A stretch of DNA of 64,000 nucleotides from Bacteroidota bacterium (GTDB lineage Bacteria > Bacteroidota > Bacteroidia > Bacteroidales > Tenuifilaceae): NCBI GenBank assembly GCA_029560875.1, contig JAKQKB010000173.1, forward strand, positions 160,340-224,339, given 5' to 3'. A program made the position numbers and the translations under genes. Positions 27,119-34,807 of the stretch are shown here, one piece after another. Numbering within the stretch: position 1 is the stretch's first letter; every line of letters begins with the position of its first letter. The notes beneath the pieces were generated by a model. It worked only from the letters and a program-made list of their open reading frames with translations. It was not told where the DNA came from and did no database searches.

Positions 27119-27122
27119 ATGC

Positions 27123-28151
27123 TTACTCCATATCCTGCAATTTAAGTTTTTCGCCAATTGTACTCATTTTAGGTTTAAGGTATGGTGTATAATTACTGTT
27201 TGGATACTCAACTATAAATGATTCAAAAAGCGACAGCAACTCCTTTGTTGCACGAAACGAATTGAGATGTAAGTAAGCCGCCTTGTAAAACTCCAATAAA
27301 TCGCCTTGTAAATACATTCGCGCAAGGCTAAGGGTGTGGGTATGGACTAAATTCTTTTGACGGAACTCTTTTCTTACTGAATTAAACTCATCGATATTTT
27401 GGTGCGTATAAATCTGACACCATATGTAAATATCCAAAAAATCGTAGGCATAGGTTGAATGCAGAAAATTTAGATTTGTTAAGGAAATACTTGACACAGC
27501 ATCAACCCAAAGCTTCATCATTTCAGATGACACCACCTCTTTACCATTTTGTGTAACTAAAAGATTCTTTGATGCAAGATTTGCCAACGCTATTTTGTAA
27601 TAAACTTCCCTATCGAATTTAACCAACTCATAAACATCTTTTGAAATTGACCCGCTACTATATATATTCAGCAAATCGGAAAGTTCTTTAGCCAAACTTT
27701 CGTCCAATTTAAGTTTGATAATATCAACCGTAGAAGTATCGGTGCTGATTGGGTTATCGCATGCACGTGGGTTTATCCTCAGTAAATTTGTATAAAAATT
27801 TTGAGCACCATCAGTGCTCCCATTAATGTTTACCTGATTTTGGTTAATATTAATTTCATACTCTCCGTTTGGCTCTACAATAATTGAATGAGATTCGTCG
27901 GCATAATAGATATTCACAAAACAAGGCCTTGCCGTATTTATTGTAATTGCGAAATTGCCAAGCGAATCGGGCTGGAAACTGTTCGAATAGTTCCAAAAGT
28001 AACTATCACCCACAGGTGCGGTGTAATTGATTTTCTCAGGAATATTTCCAGTAATTTTACCTTTGATTAGCGCTGTATTGTTTTGCCCAATAACAATGAA
28101 TGATAACAAAATCAATGAAGAAAAAAGAAGAACTCTCATAATCCAAAACAT
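27123..28151 (-). CDS. Secreted hypothetical protein, TlpA/DUF4369-like N-terminus without thioredoxin domain
   Basis: 342 residues. Signal peptide (about 1-23; ATG at 28139 is an equally good start). Residues 25-115 form a beta-rich domain resembling the N-terminal domain of Bacteroidota thiol:disulfide proteins (ALIKGKITGN, then a FAITINTARPCFVNIYY-like strand pair). Residues about 130-335 are helical. In many relatives a CxxC thioredoxin domain follows; here the protein ends at LKLQDME with no CxxC, so it appears to be a natural short form or a truncation. It lies 6 bases downstream of the SUMF1 gene and is probably cotranscribed. Function unknown. Confidence 0.72.
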   Translation of the reverse strand: MFWIMRVLLFSSLILLSFIVIGQNNTALIKGKITGNIPEKINYTAPVGDSYFWNYSNSFQPDSLGNFAITINTARPCFVNIYYADESHSIIVEPNGEYEININQNQVNINGSTDGAQNFYTNLLRINPRACDNPISTDTSTVDIIKLKLDESLAKELSDLLNIYSSGSISKDVYELVKFDREVYYKIALANLASKNLLVTQNGKEVVSSEMMKLWVDAVSSISLTNLNFLHSTYAYDFLDIYIWCQIYTHQNIDEFNSVRKEFRQKNLVHTHTLSLARMYLQGDLLEFYKAAYLHLNSFRATKELLSLFESFIVEYPNSNYTPYLKPKMSTIGEKLKLQDME

Positions 28152-28157
28152 TTCATA

Positions 28158-28949
28158 TTACTCAATAACCTCCATCACAACCCTAAAACCAACAAAAGGA
28201 CTTGGGGCTTTATAGTCCTGGTTTTTATTAATATGGCTCTCCTCCTGTGTATTTCCCCAGCCGCCACCTTTCACCTTATCGTCGCTGGTTTGCTCGGCTG
28301 CGTTGCCAATAATATCGAACAGACCTATTTTATTGGGCTTAAAACCACCTACTGCCGCTGCAAAAGGTGAGCCATCAAAAAAAGAGTCCAAATGATTCTT
28401 TGAGTAATCAAAAATTACGAGGTTGGCCAGTGGTATAACTTTGCCTTTCTTATCCAGATAGTAAGGAACTGCATTATCCCAAGGCAGTGGTATTCCGGGT
28501 AGCGGGCTTGAAAACTCCAACCACTCCTTCTCACTAGGTAACCTAAACTTAACCTTTCTGAATTTCTTCTCCTTTAAAGTGGAATACTGTGCTGTAAGCC
28601 ATTCGCAGTATTTATCCATTGACTCTTTACTAACATTTACAACTGGATGCTTACCATACGCAGGATGTGTGTGATAATCCCTCTCGAACGGGGAGTTATA
28701 TGCATACTCAAAACCTTTTGTCCAAAGAGCAGAATCGGGTTTTAGTGCTTGGTAATCCTCAGCCTTAAGTGTTGGGTAAACACTCTGCAAAAACTCCTTG
28801 TACTCCCTATTGGTAACCTCGTAAACCGACACATAAAGGTTTTTGGAGAATTTCACATAGTTATCCTCGTTAATAACGGGTTTGCTTTTCTGCGCATTGG
28901 ATGCTAGACAAGCAGAAAGCAGTAAAATTAGGGTCAGTGTCTGTTTCAT
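28158..28949 (-). CDS. Secreted SUMF1/formylglycine-generating-enzyme-like protein
   Basis: 263 residues with a Sec signal peptide (residues 1-19, ASNAQ). The FGE-sulfatase/SUMF1 fold is shown by VYEVTNREYKEFL near the N-terminus, FRLPSEKEWLEF in the middle, GLFDIIGNAAEQTSD and the ending SPFVGFRVVME. The catalytic cysteines of true FGE are not evident, so it may be a structural relative such as the GldJ/GldK proteins of Bacteroidota rather than a sulfatase activator. Cotranscribed with the gene at 27123. Confidence 0.88.
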   Translation of the reverse strand: MKQTLTLILLLSACLASNAQKSKPVINEDNYVKFSKNLYVSVYEVTNREYKEFLQSVYPTLKAEDYQALKPDSALWTKGFEYAYNSPFERDYHTHPAYGKHPVVNVSKESMDKYCEWLTAQYSTLKEKKFRKVKFRLPSEKEWLEFSSPLPGIPLPWDNAVPYYLDKKGKVIPLANLVIFDYSKNHLDSFFDGSPFAAAVGGFKPNKIGLFDIIGNAAEQTSDDKVKGGGWGNTQEESHINKNQDYKAPSPFVGFRVVMEVIE

Positions 28950-29076
28950 AATTTTAGTTTTCTGGTAAAAACGTACTTTTTTGTAGTTTATTTTAAAAGT
29001 AGTAATTCTGAATTAATATAACACTGTTTTATGGTACGAATTATAAAATCCACACAAGCAAATGCCATAAAAAAAG

Positions 29077-29103
29077 AACGCGTCCGTTAGACGCGCTCAA
29101 ACA
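29077..29103 (-). repeat. 27-nt palindromic repeat, copy 4 of 6
   Basis: Same element (tail CTCAAACA instead of CTCGAACA). It lies 27 bases beyond the stop of the second SIMPL gene, followed by another small palindrome-like stretch (GGCAGGCTTCGCCG). Confidence 0.85.
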
Positions 29104-29130
29104 AACGGCAGGCTTCGCCGAACAAAGAAT

Positions 29131-29835
29131 TTACTTTAACTCAAACTTACAAAGTATAGAGTACTCTATCTTAATCTTCTCAAAGTCCACATCCAGAACA
29201 GGTGAGTTAGCGTTTGAAGTGGCCATACTCGACATACCCCTAATCATTATGGTGTTTGAAGCACCAGGAGCATATCCGCCTCTAGGTTCAATCTCCTGAA
29301 TAAAAATTGCCTTACCAATTGTTTGACCAATGGCACTGGTTAACGATTCCGCCTTTTCCTTTGCTGCTTTTATTGCATTTACCTTAACCTCTCGTCGGAA
29401 ATCTTCCATTTTACTATGGTCTACCCTATCGATGGATACATTTGAAATACCAATCTCCTCCAAGCCAATTAGAACTTTGCTTGCAGTTTTTGCATCGTTA
29501 ACCAGAATTTGGTACTCCTTGGTTAAAAGTATCTCTGTTTTCGAAATTACGTAGAACTTGTAGTTGCTCGACAAATCCTTAACTATCAGATTTTTTGCAA
29601 TATCTACACCTATTTCCTTTAGCTTTGCAACCATTTTTGCTTCCAAATCCGATAGAGAAATCTTGTTTTTAGAATCCTTCTCGTTCAGCAAAACCTTTAG
29701 GTAAATCATATCGGGCGTAATTTCCATTTCGGCTTTACCTGTTACCTCAATAAAGTTGGTGTCGATAAAATTCTTTTGTCCAAACGCAAAAATTCCCGAA
29801 AACATTAGAACAAATGCAATAATTAGGTTTTTCAT
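29131..29835 (-). CDS. SIMPL-domain (DUF541) periplasmic protein, copy B
   Basis: 234 residues, aligned without gaps to copy A at 23743-24447 with about 22 differences by eye, clustered in the signal peptide, around residue 80 and in the C-terminal loop (about 190-215). The core from residue 90 to 175 is almost unchanged. The upstream 80 bases are also similar, so the promoter was duplicated with the gene. Same likely periplasmic location as copy A. Confidence 0.92.
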   Translation of the reverse strand: MKNLIIAFVLMFSGIFAFGQKNFIDTNFIEVTGKAEMEITPDMIYLKVLLNEKDSKNKISLSDLEAKMVAKLKEIGVDIAKNLIVKDLSSNYKFYVISKTEILLTKEYQILVNDAKTASKVLIGLEEIGISNVSIDRVDHSKMEDFRREVKVNAIKAAKEKAESLTSAIGQTIGKAIFIQEIEPRGGYAPGASNTIMIRGMSSMATSNANSPVLDVDFEKIKIEYSILCKFELK

Positions 29836-30075
29836 ATTTTTAATATTTACAATGTTATAAGTTCAATTTTACATATAATATTTCAACAATTGCTAATGCA
29901 AATGCTTAATTAGTACTAAATTATTGAAATACCTTTTTTGTTGGAAATTTCACTCCACACATCCAAGTCCGCCACACATAGGACGCCTGCCTTCCGATAG
30001 GTAAGTTGAAAGGTAAAATACCTAGCATAGTTTGTTAGATATGTCAGCGTTAAAAAGTGAGTGTTATAAAGAACG

Positions 30076-30102
30076 AACGCGTCCGTTAGACGCGCTCGAA
30101 CA
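30076..30102 (-). repeat. 27-nt palindromic repeat, copy 5 of 6
   Basis: Same element as at 29077, with the full CTCGAACA tail. It lies 63 bases beyond the metacaspase stop, at the edge of the accessory block. Confidence 0.85.
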
Positions 30103-30132
30103 AGAGAATTTTGTATGTTAATAAGAATAAAC

Positions 30133-30161
30133 CGCACGAATTACAAATCCACGTTAGCAAG
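30133..30161. repeat. Degenerate GCACG-type repeat
   Basis: GCACGAATTACAAATCCACG followed by TTAGCAAG resembles the repeats at 3144, 4782 and 27031 but its stem is decayed (GAATT/AATCC). It lies 4 bases before the metacaspase stop codon. Confidence 0.5.
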
Positions 30162-30165
30162 AATC

Positions 30166-30987
30166 CTAGGGATTCTGAATTTTTGTAAATGGTTTACTAT
30201 CAACAAAAATATTACTTATCTGACCTTCAAAACTTATTTTGGGATTCTGATTCCCTCCCATTTGATTCTTGATTTTATTAAAAAAATCATTGTAATTTCC
30301 TTCAAACAAACCATCATTCCATGACTTTAGAAGCTTATAGGTCAATAGACCATGCTTCATAATTACACTGCCATCAGAAGCTGTTTCATCATCTTGACAA
30401 GCAGCAAAATGTATAATTGAAGGTTTTAAATCTAATGCATTTTCGTTAATACTTTTTTTAATAATTTGATATTCCAAATTTGAATCAAAGATTTCTTGTC
30501 CAATATCTTCACTAAATCCTCTTTCTATAAAATTAGTTAAAATTCCTTTGTCTAAATTTAATAACTTTGATATTGTTCCGCTATGACAACAGTCCGTAAT
30601 AAAAAAAATATTTACACCTTCTCTAAATCTTGAGAACTGCACTTTAACTAAGTCATCTATTAGTAACTTGTCATAAAATACCAATACTTCATCATATCCA
30701 TCCTGCTCGTCATCGTTAATATCTTTAACTCTTGTCCCATGACCAGAAAAAGTGACAACAATTAAATCATTTTGTGAACATATTTTTGATAAATCTATTA
30801 ATTCTTTAAGAAAATTTTCAACTGTAGCTTCTTTAGAAAGAAATAGTTTAGATTTACCTTCTTGTTGGCATACTATCTCATGATATGCCCGAGCATCATT
30901 CTCAGCATGCCTTAATATAGCAATTGGTTTTGAAGAGGAAAAACCTATTTCATTAAGTCCAAAATGTACTCCATAAATATTACTCAT
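30166..30987 (-). CDS. Metacaspase-like (C14) cysteine protease
   Basis: 273 residues, no signal peptide. The caspase-fold dyad is clear: His83 in VVTFSGHGT and Cys134 in FITDCCHSGT. An acidic, probably calcium-binding loop (NDDEQDGYDE, residues 91-100) follows the histidine motif, as in metacaspases. The C-terminal CQDDETASDG segment matches the p10-like part. Metacaspases cleave after Arg or Lys and in bacteria often act as conditional effectors in anti-phage or stress systems. It starts 3 bases after the stop of the lipoprotein gene, so they form an operon. AT-rich composition suggests accessory DNA. Confidence 0.9.
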   Translation of the reverse strand: MSNIYGVHFGLNEIGFSSSKPIAILRHAENDARAYHEIVCQQEGKSKLFLSKEATVENFLKELIDLSKICSQNDLIVVTFSGHGTRVKDINDDEQDGYDEVLVFYDKLLIDDLVKVQFSRFREGVNIFFITDCCHSGTISKLLNLDKGILTNFIERGFSEDIGQEIFDSNLEYQIIKKSINENALDLKPSIIHFAACQDDETASDGSVIMKHGLLTYKLLKSWNDGLFEGNYNDFFNKIKNQMGGNQNPKISFEGQISNIFVDSKPFTKIQNP

Positions 30988-30990
30988 AAT

Positions 30991-32316
30991 TTACTCATTT
31001 TTAAGATTTTCTATTTCATTTTTAAGTGCTTCAATTTCCTTCTGTAATTGGAGAATTGTCTTTTCATTTTGAAGTACCAATGTTTCCTTCAAAGTTTGAG
31101 TTTCATTAGTTAAAGTGCTTACCTCTTTCTCAAGGCCAAGCAGTTTTTTTTGATTCTCTAATTCAGAAACTTGTGGCATTAAAGAAATCTCATTCTTTAA
31201 AGATTCGAGTTCCGTTTGAAGTGTTAAAAGTTTTTTATCTGCTTCTAACTGTTGCTTTTGAGTCTCTAAAGCACTTAGTAATTCATTTCTTTCATTATCA
31301 CTAATGGCTTTCTCAAGATTCAGAATCTCTTTTTCTAGTTCTGTTTTCTTTTTGGTATTATCTATACGAAATTGAAATAATTGACCAGGAACAGAAACAA
31401 TGGCCTTAGCTACATTTATTGGAATTGAGATAAAACCCTCGACTTCAGATGGTTTATCAATTTTATTTTCTTTTATTAAACCATCAGATAATACCAAATT
31501 GTTTGTTTTTTTTGAGAACAATGCTCTACTTAATGGTACTGTAATATTTAATTCGTTATTAGGTAGATACTCATAAAACTCAATTTGATAATCTGTAAGC
31601 ATTTCCGCCTTGGGCGTAATAGAAAATTTATAAAGGGACAAAGGTCTAGTTACGATACCATTTATTTTCTGATCTGTTGATATTTTAGATGATTCCCCAA
31701 TTTTTGTTGGTGCTACTAATTGTATAGTAAAACTCACGTCCAGATCAAATAAATTTCCATATTTATCGTGCTTTGCGATAACCCAAATTTGCTCTTTAGG
31801 AAATTCGGATGGGTTCAATACAAACTTTTTAGTAAACTCCTCAATTTCTACCTTTAAATCTTCTTCACCTTTAGAAGTTCCCCCAACACTTAATATCGCA
31901 GATGGTGCTGATGTAAGTGTTTCTATAATATTTGGCAACCTGTCTTCTGTAGTAATATCAACATTTGTCAAAAGTCCTTTATCGTTTATCTTAATATCTA
32001 CATTATCTTTAGAAAAAGGATTATTAGTGTAGTTCAATTTAAGTACTTGACTATTGTCCGGAACAATTTCTTTAGTATAATCAAAACTTTGAGAGATTAA
32101 TTCAATCTTTTTAAGATGTTCCGTTTTCTTATCACTATAAATAAATACTTTAACCGTACTAGTTATATCTATTAATCCTTTAGGTAGATAATAATAAATG
32201 TTAGCCGTTGAGTTGGCTTTAACTATCGCTGTTGTTTTTACAACTGAACAGCCAGATATTACCAGTATAAATACTATACTAGCAAAAACTGAAATAATAA
32301 TGATTGCAATTTTCAT
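30991..32316 (-). CDS. Lipoprotein with long C-terminal coiled coil, metacaspase partner
   Basis: 441 residues. Lipoprotein signal with lipobox VISGC (Cys23). Residues about 40-320 are beta-rich, starting NIYYYLPKGLIDITSTVKV, with the later conserved-looking stretch EVEGFISIPINVAKAIVSVP. Residues about 325-441 are a near-continuous leucine/glutamate/lysine heptad coiled coil. I do not recognise the family with certainty. Its tight coupling to a metacaspase suggests a regulator, receptor or substrate; the many Lys residues in the coiled coil would offer cleavage sites, though a cytosolic protease and an exported lipoprotein would meet only if export is incomplete or damaged. Confidence 0.82.
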   Translation of the reverse strand: MKIAIIIISVFASIVFILVISGCSVVKTTAIVKANSTANIYYYLPKGLIDITSTVKVFIYSDKKTEHLKKIELISQSFDYTKEIVPDNSQVLKLNYTNNPFSKDNVDIKINDKGLLTNVDITTEDRLPNIIETLTSAPSAILSVGGTSKGEEDLKVEIEEFTKKFVLNPSEFPKEQIWVIAKHDKYGNLFDLDVSFTIQLVAPTKIGESSKISTDQKINGIVTRPLSLYKFSITPKAEMLTDYQIEFYEYLPNNELNITVPLSRALFSKKTNNLVLSDGLIKENKIDKPSEVEGFISIPINVAKAIVSVPGQLFQFRIDNTKKKTELEKEILNLEKAISDNERNELLSALETQKQQLEADKKLLTLQTELESLKNEISLMPQVSELENQKKLLGLEKEVSTLTNETQTLKETLVLQNEKTILQLQKEIEALKNEIENLKNE

Positions 32317-32462
32317 ATTTTTAAAGTTTTGGTTATTATAAATAATGCCTACTTATAAATCTAATAAAGCATTTGTAATCATTTACATAAAAGAAATAAA
32401 CTTTATCAAAGCGAAATTATCCCAACACAAAATTTCTAATCCAATAATTAATTCTATTGCCA

Positions 32463-32524
32463 TTTATTGCTTAATAAGATTGGCAATCAATTTGTTACCC
32501 TATTTTTGAAGATTTTTGACGAGT
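32463..32524. repeat. 62-bp repeat upstream of an accessory module, copy A
   Basis: Ungapped alignment with 39775-39836 gives 50 of 62 identical bases by eye, including 20 identical bases at the start and GTTACC, TTTTTGA and TGACGAGT further on. It lies 147 bases upstream of the lipoprotein start. Confidence 0.7.
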
Positions 32525-32594
32525 AATTTATAAATGCTTACCAGCAGTGGGTTCTAAGCGGATAAGTTTTTGATTTTAAATACCATAAACAACA

Positions 32595-32621
32595 AACGCG
32601 TCATTTAGACGCGTTCGAACA
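32595..32621 (-). repeat. 27-nt palindromic repeat, copy 6 of 6
   Basis: Same element (GCGTC/GACGC, tail GTTCGAACA). It lies 30 bases beyond the stop of the DUF6882-like gene. Confidence 0.83.
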
Positions 32622-32651
32622 GGTACAGGTTATTGATTACCTAAAAGTAAA

Positions 32652-33401
32652 CTAGCATATGTTTTTAAGATTGATTAAACGGCCCAAACCATCAAACTCG
32701 GCTCTAATAACAGCATTATCCTTTAGGCCACTTATGGTTTTACCATCAATCTTAATCAGAAAGCCCTTATCAATCAAATAATTCTTAAACGCCTCTTTAT
32801 GGGATATTTCTATTTGGGCTATAAACTCATTAAACGTTACAAAAACCTTAATTAAATCGGCACTAGGCTCTGGGATTTTATCGGTATCAATTGTAAAAAC
32901 AAGGCTTCCCTTGCCATAGTTGGCAGAGTAGTAACATTTAGACTTAAACAATCCGCTAGCAATTAAGCCCACCCGATGGTCGAATCTACCGTCAACTAAG
33001 AAATGTGGATTCTTAAACTCTTCAATACCGTATTGTTCGCCAATTTGCTTGAGGGCATTGGACTGAACCAAAAGGTGCTCGGGTATTCCGCTTTGCGTAT
33101 TGGCCCACCCCCACATCCAGGAGTTATCGCCAAATGAAATTGACCCAATTATTTGAACAGGAAACACAAGGTTAGCTCCAAAAGAAACTTGGCCTTTATC
33201 CATATCGAACTGCCATGGATTAGCCCCAACAATATCGCTAAGGATAAGTTGTTTCTCGAACGATAAAGCACCATTCTGCTCAAGCAAATCGGTAAAAGTG
33301 CTAAATCCCGATTTTGATAGCTGCTTAAACTCCGAAACATCAATACTTACTTCCTTTGCATTTACATCTCTGCCAGTAAACAGATTTTTTAAAAAATTCA
33401 T
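32652..33401 (-). CDS. DUF6882-like protein
   Basis: 249 residues from the ATG at 33401, which has AGGA 6-8 bases upstream; the longer frame would need a GTG overlapping the previous stop. The protein is cytosolic. The aromatic motif NSWMWGWANTQSGIP (about residue 90) and the later CYYSANYGKGSLVF fit DUF6882 proteins as I remember them. A C-terminal segment with DGLGRLINLKNI closes it. Function unknown. It is 35 bases downstream of the GldN-like gene. Confidence 0.68.
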   Translation of the reverse strand: MNFLKNLFTGRDVNAKEVSIDVSEFKQLSKSGFSTFTDLLEQNGALSFEKQLILSDIVGANPWQFDMDKGQVSFGANLVFPVQIIGSISFGDNSWMWGWANTQSGIPEHLLVQSNALKQIGEQYGIEEFKNPHFLVDGRFDHRVGLIASGLFKSKCYYSANYGKGSLVFTIDTDKIPEPSADLIKVFVTFNEFIAQIEISHKEAFKNYLIDKGFLIKIDGKTISGLKDNAVIRAEFDGLGRLINLKNIC

Positions 33402-33436
33402 ACTCAATCCTATTAAAACATTTTTAAATAAATACA

Positions 33437-34588
33437 CTACAGCTCTACAGTGAATAAAACTTTTCGTTTTACGATGGTTTGCTCATTGTTCTGGTCAATG
33501 TAATAGCGCACGGGCGAAATGCCAACCACCTTTTTCTGGAACTGTAGCAATACCTCATCAAAATACCATTCCTCGGTAAATATTACGGATATAATCTCGG
33601 AGGTGTAATCGTTTATAACTGTTCTATCCTCGTCAAGTCCTGTGTCAAAATTCTCAACTTTAACAATGAATGGTTCAAACACCTTGCCGCGCACCTCGTC
33701 GGGGGTTAGTACCCTATTGCTGCCGAAGTCAGTTGCCTTAACTTTCCCCGAAAAAGCGCTGTTAAGAATGGTTTGGATAAATACACGCTGATTAAAGCTG
33801 TTAAAGAAAGGAGCATTCACATTATAGCTGCCCATGTTTAGCTCGTAATCGGTTTCCGAGTGCTGTAGGTAGCCCTGCACAAGCTGCTGAAAGTTCTTGC
33901 TCTGGAAACTACGGTCGATATTAAAGAAGTGCTCGTACTTTACCCGCGCAATAAGCTTTAGGCTTTGGTTACTGCCCTTTTTATTCTGATTATTGTAAAA
34001 ACGGAATGCACGGTAGAATCGGTAATCGAGCATATCATCGGACCAGCTGCCAGAGTACCTGCGAATTGGCTCAATAACGTAAACGTTTTTCTTAAGGCTT
34101 AAAGGATTCTCGGTAAGAGTCCAGTCCTCAATAAAGTTAATGGAGTTTAGCTCGCCAAAATCAACAACCTTTTCAACCAGTCGGTAACCATCGTCCACCG
34201 AAGAGTCATAAACCTTAAAAGTATCAAGTCCTAAATTCTTTTGAATTTCGGTTAGCTGCAGCTGCCTATCGGGGTTAAGCGCCGAGTAGGGTAATTGATT
34301 GCTGTACTGACTGGCATCGTAAGCCTTGACGGTACCATCCAACGCTTTTTCGGCTAGGAATTTGGTAAAATCGGCATACTTCTGAATCTCAAAGAATGGC
34401 TTTGACAGCCTATCGGTTGCTAGGCTATCGGTAGTGTATGCGTAAAGGGTATCAAAACCAATATGGTTGGAGAGTATTAGCTTGTCGGGTAGCAGGAGGT
34501 TATCGTTCCGGAAAGCGGGTGTTTGGGCGTGCAAATTACTGCCTATGCACAATGCAATAAGCACCAAAAGTATTTTTGTTATCCGCAT
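33437..34588 (-). CDS. Secreted GldN-like protein
   Basis: 383 residues with a Sec signal peptide (residues 1-21, NLHAQ). Two repeats of a motif seen in GldN/PorN proteins of the type IX secretion/gliding machinery are suggested: NFIEDWTL...KKNVYVIEPIRRY (about 150-175) and IFTEEWYFDEVL...KKVVGISPVRYY (about 335-365), with TPDEVRGKVFEP between. GldN is a periplasmic ring component, but the other Gld/Por genes are not here, so this may be a stand-alone paralogue. It is read together with the DUF6882-like gene. Confidence 0.62.
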   Translation of the reverse strand: MRITKILLVLIALCIGSNLHAQTPAFRNDNLLLPDKLILSNHIGFDTLYAYTTDSLATDRLSKPFFEIQKYADFTKFLAEKALDGTVKAYDASQYSNQLPYSALNPDRQLQLTEIQKNLGLDTFKVYDSSVDDGYRLVEKVVDFGELNSINFIEDWTLTENPLSLKKNVYVIEPIRRYSGSWSDDMLDYRFYRAFRFYNNQNKKGSNQSLKLIARVKYEHFFNIDRSFQSKNFQQLVQGYLQHSETDYELNMGSYNVNAPFFNSFNQRVFIQTILNSAFSGKVKATDFGSNRVLTPDEVRGKVFEPFIVKVENFDTGLDEDRTVINDYTSEIISVIFTEEWYFDEVLLQFQKKVVGISPVRYYIDQNNEQTIVKRKVLFTVEL

Positions 34589-34732
34589 ATGGTCAATTTT
34601 AGTTGTTCAATATCTAATAACTACGTTTGCCGTAGTTTATTTTAAAAGTAGTAATTCTGAATTAATTTGGTGCTATTTTATGTACAAATTATAAAGCGTA
34701 GGTTGATAACTACGCCTTATATGGTAATTTGT

Positions 34733-34790
34733 GCGGTCAGGAGACCGCTATTTAGGTACGACGAAGTCGCAGACTTCGCCGAGCAAGGAC
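34733..34790. repeat. Paired palindromes at the left edge of the ABC-3C operon
   Basis: GCGGTC-AGGA-GACCGC (34733-34748) followed by CGAAGTC-GCA-GACTTCG (34762-34778) with the tail CCGAGCAAGGAC. The two-hairpin layout recalls the pairs at 4757 and 26979. They lie 18 bases beyond the stop of the ABC-3C ATPase gene and may end its transcript. Confidence 0.65.
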
Positions 34791-34807
34791 TTATTGTATG
34801 TAGTCTC

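Larger units (their letters stand above)
26814..27122. other. Intergenic gap with palindromic repeats
   Basis: A 309-base gap between the S9 peptidase start and the hypothetical gene at 27123. The half nearest the peptidase is AT-rich, probably its promoter, without a clear TAnnTTTG box. The other half holds two head/tail palindromes (26979-27047) and a 27-nt element (27092-27118). Confidence 0.6.
29836..30165. other. Intergenic gap: duplicated promoter and repeats
   Basis: 330 bases. The first 80 resemble 24448-24530 upstream of SIMPL copy A and probably contain the promoter. The rest holds a 27-nt element (30076-30102) and a degenerate GCACG-type repeat (30133-30161). No gene is supported. 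Confidence 0.6.
32317..32651. other. Intergenic gap upstream of the lipoprotein-metacaspase operon
   Basis: 335 AT-rich bases with no supported gene. It holds the 62-bp repeat 32463-32524 shared with 39775-39836 and the sixth 27-nt palindrome (32595-32621). A promoter is expected here but no TAnnTTTG box stands out. Confidence 0.55.
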
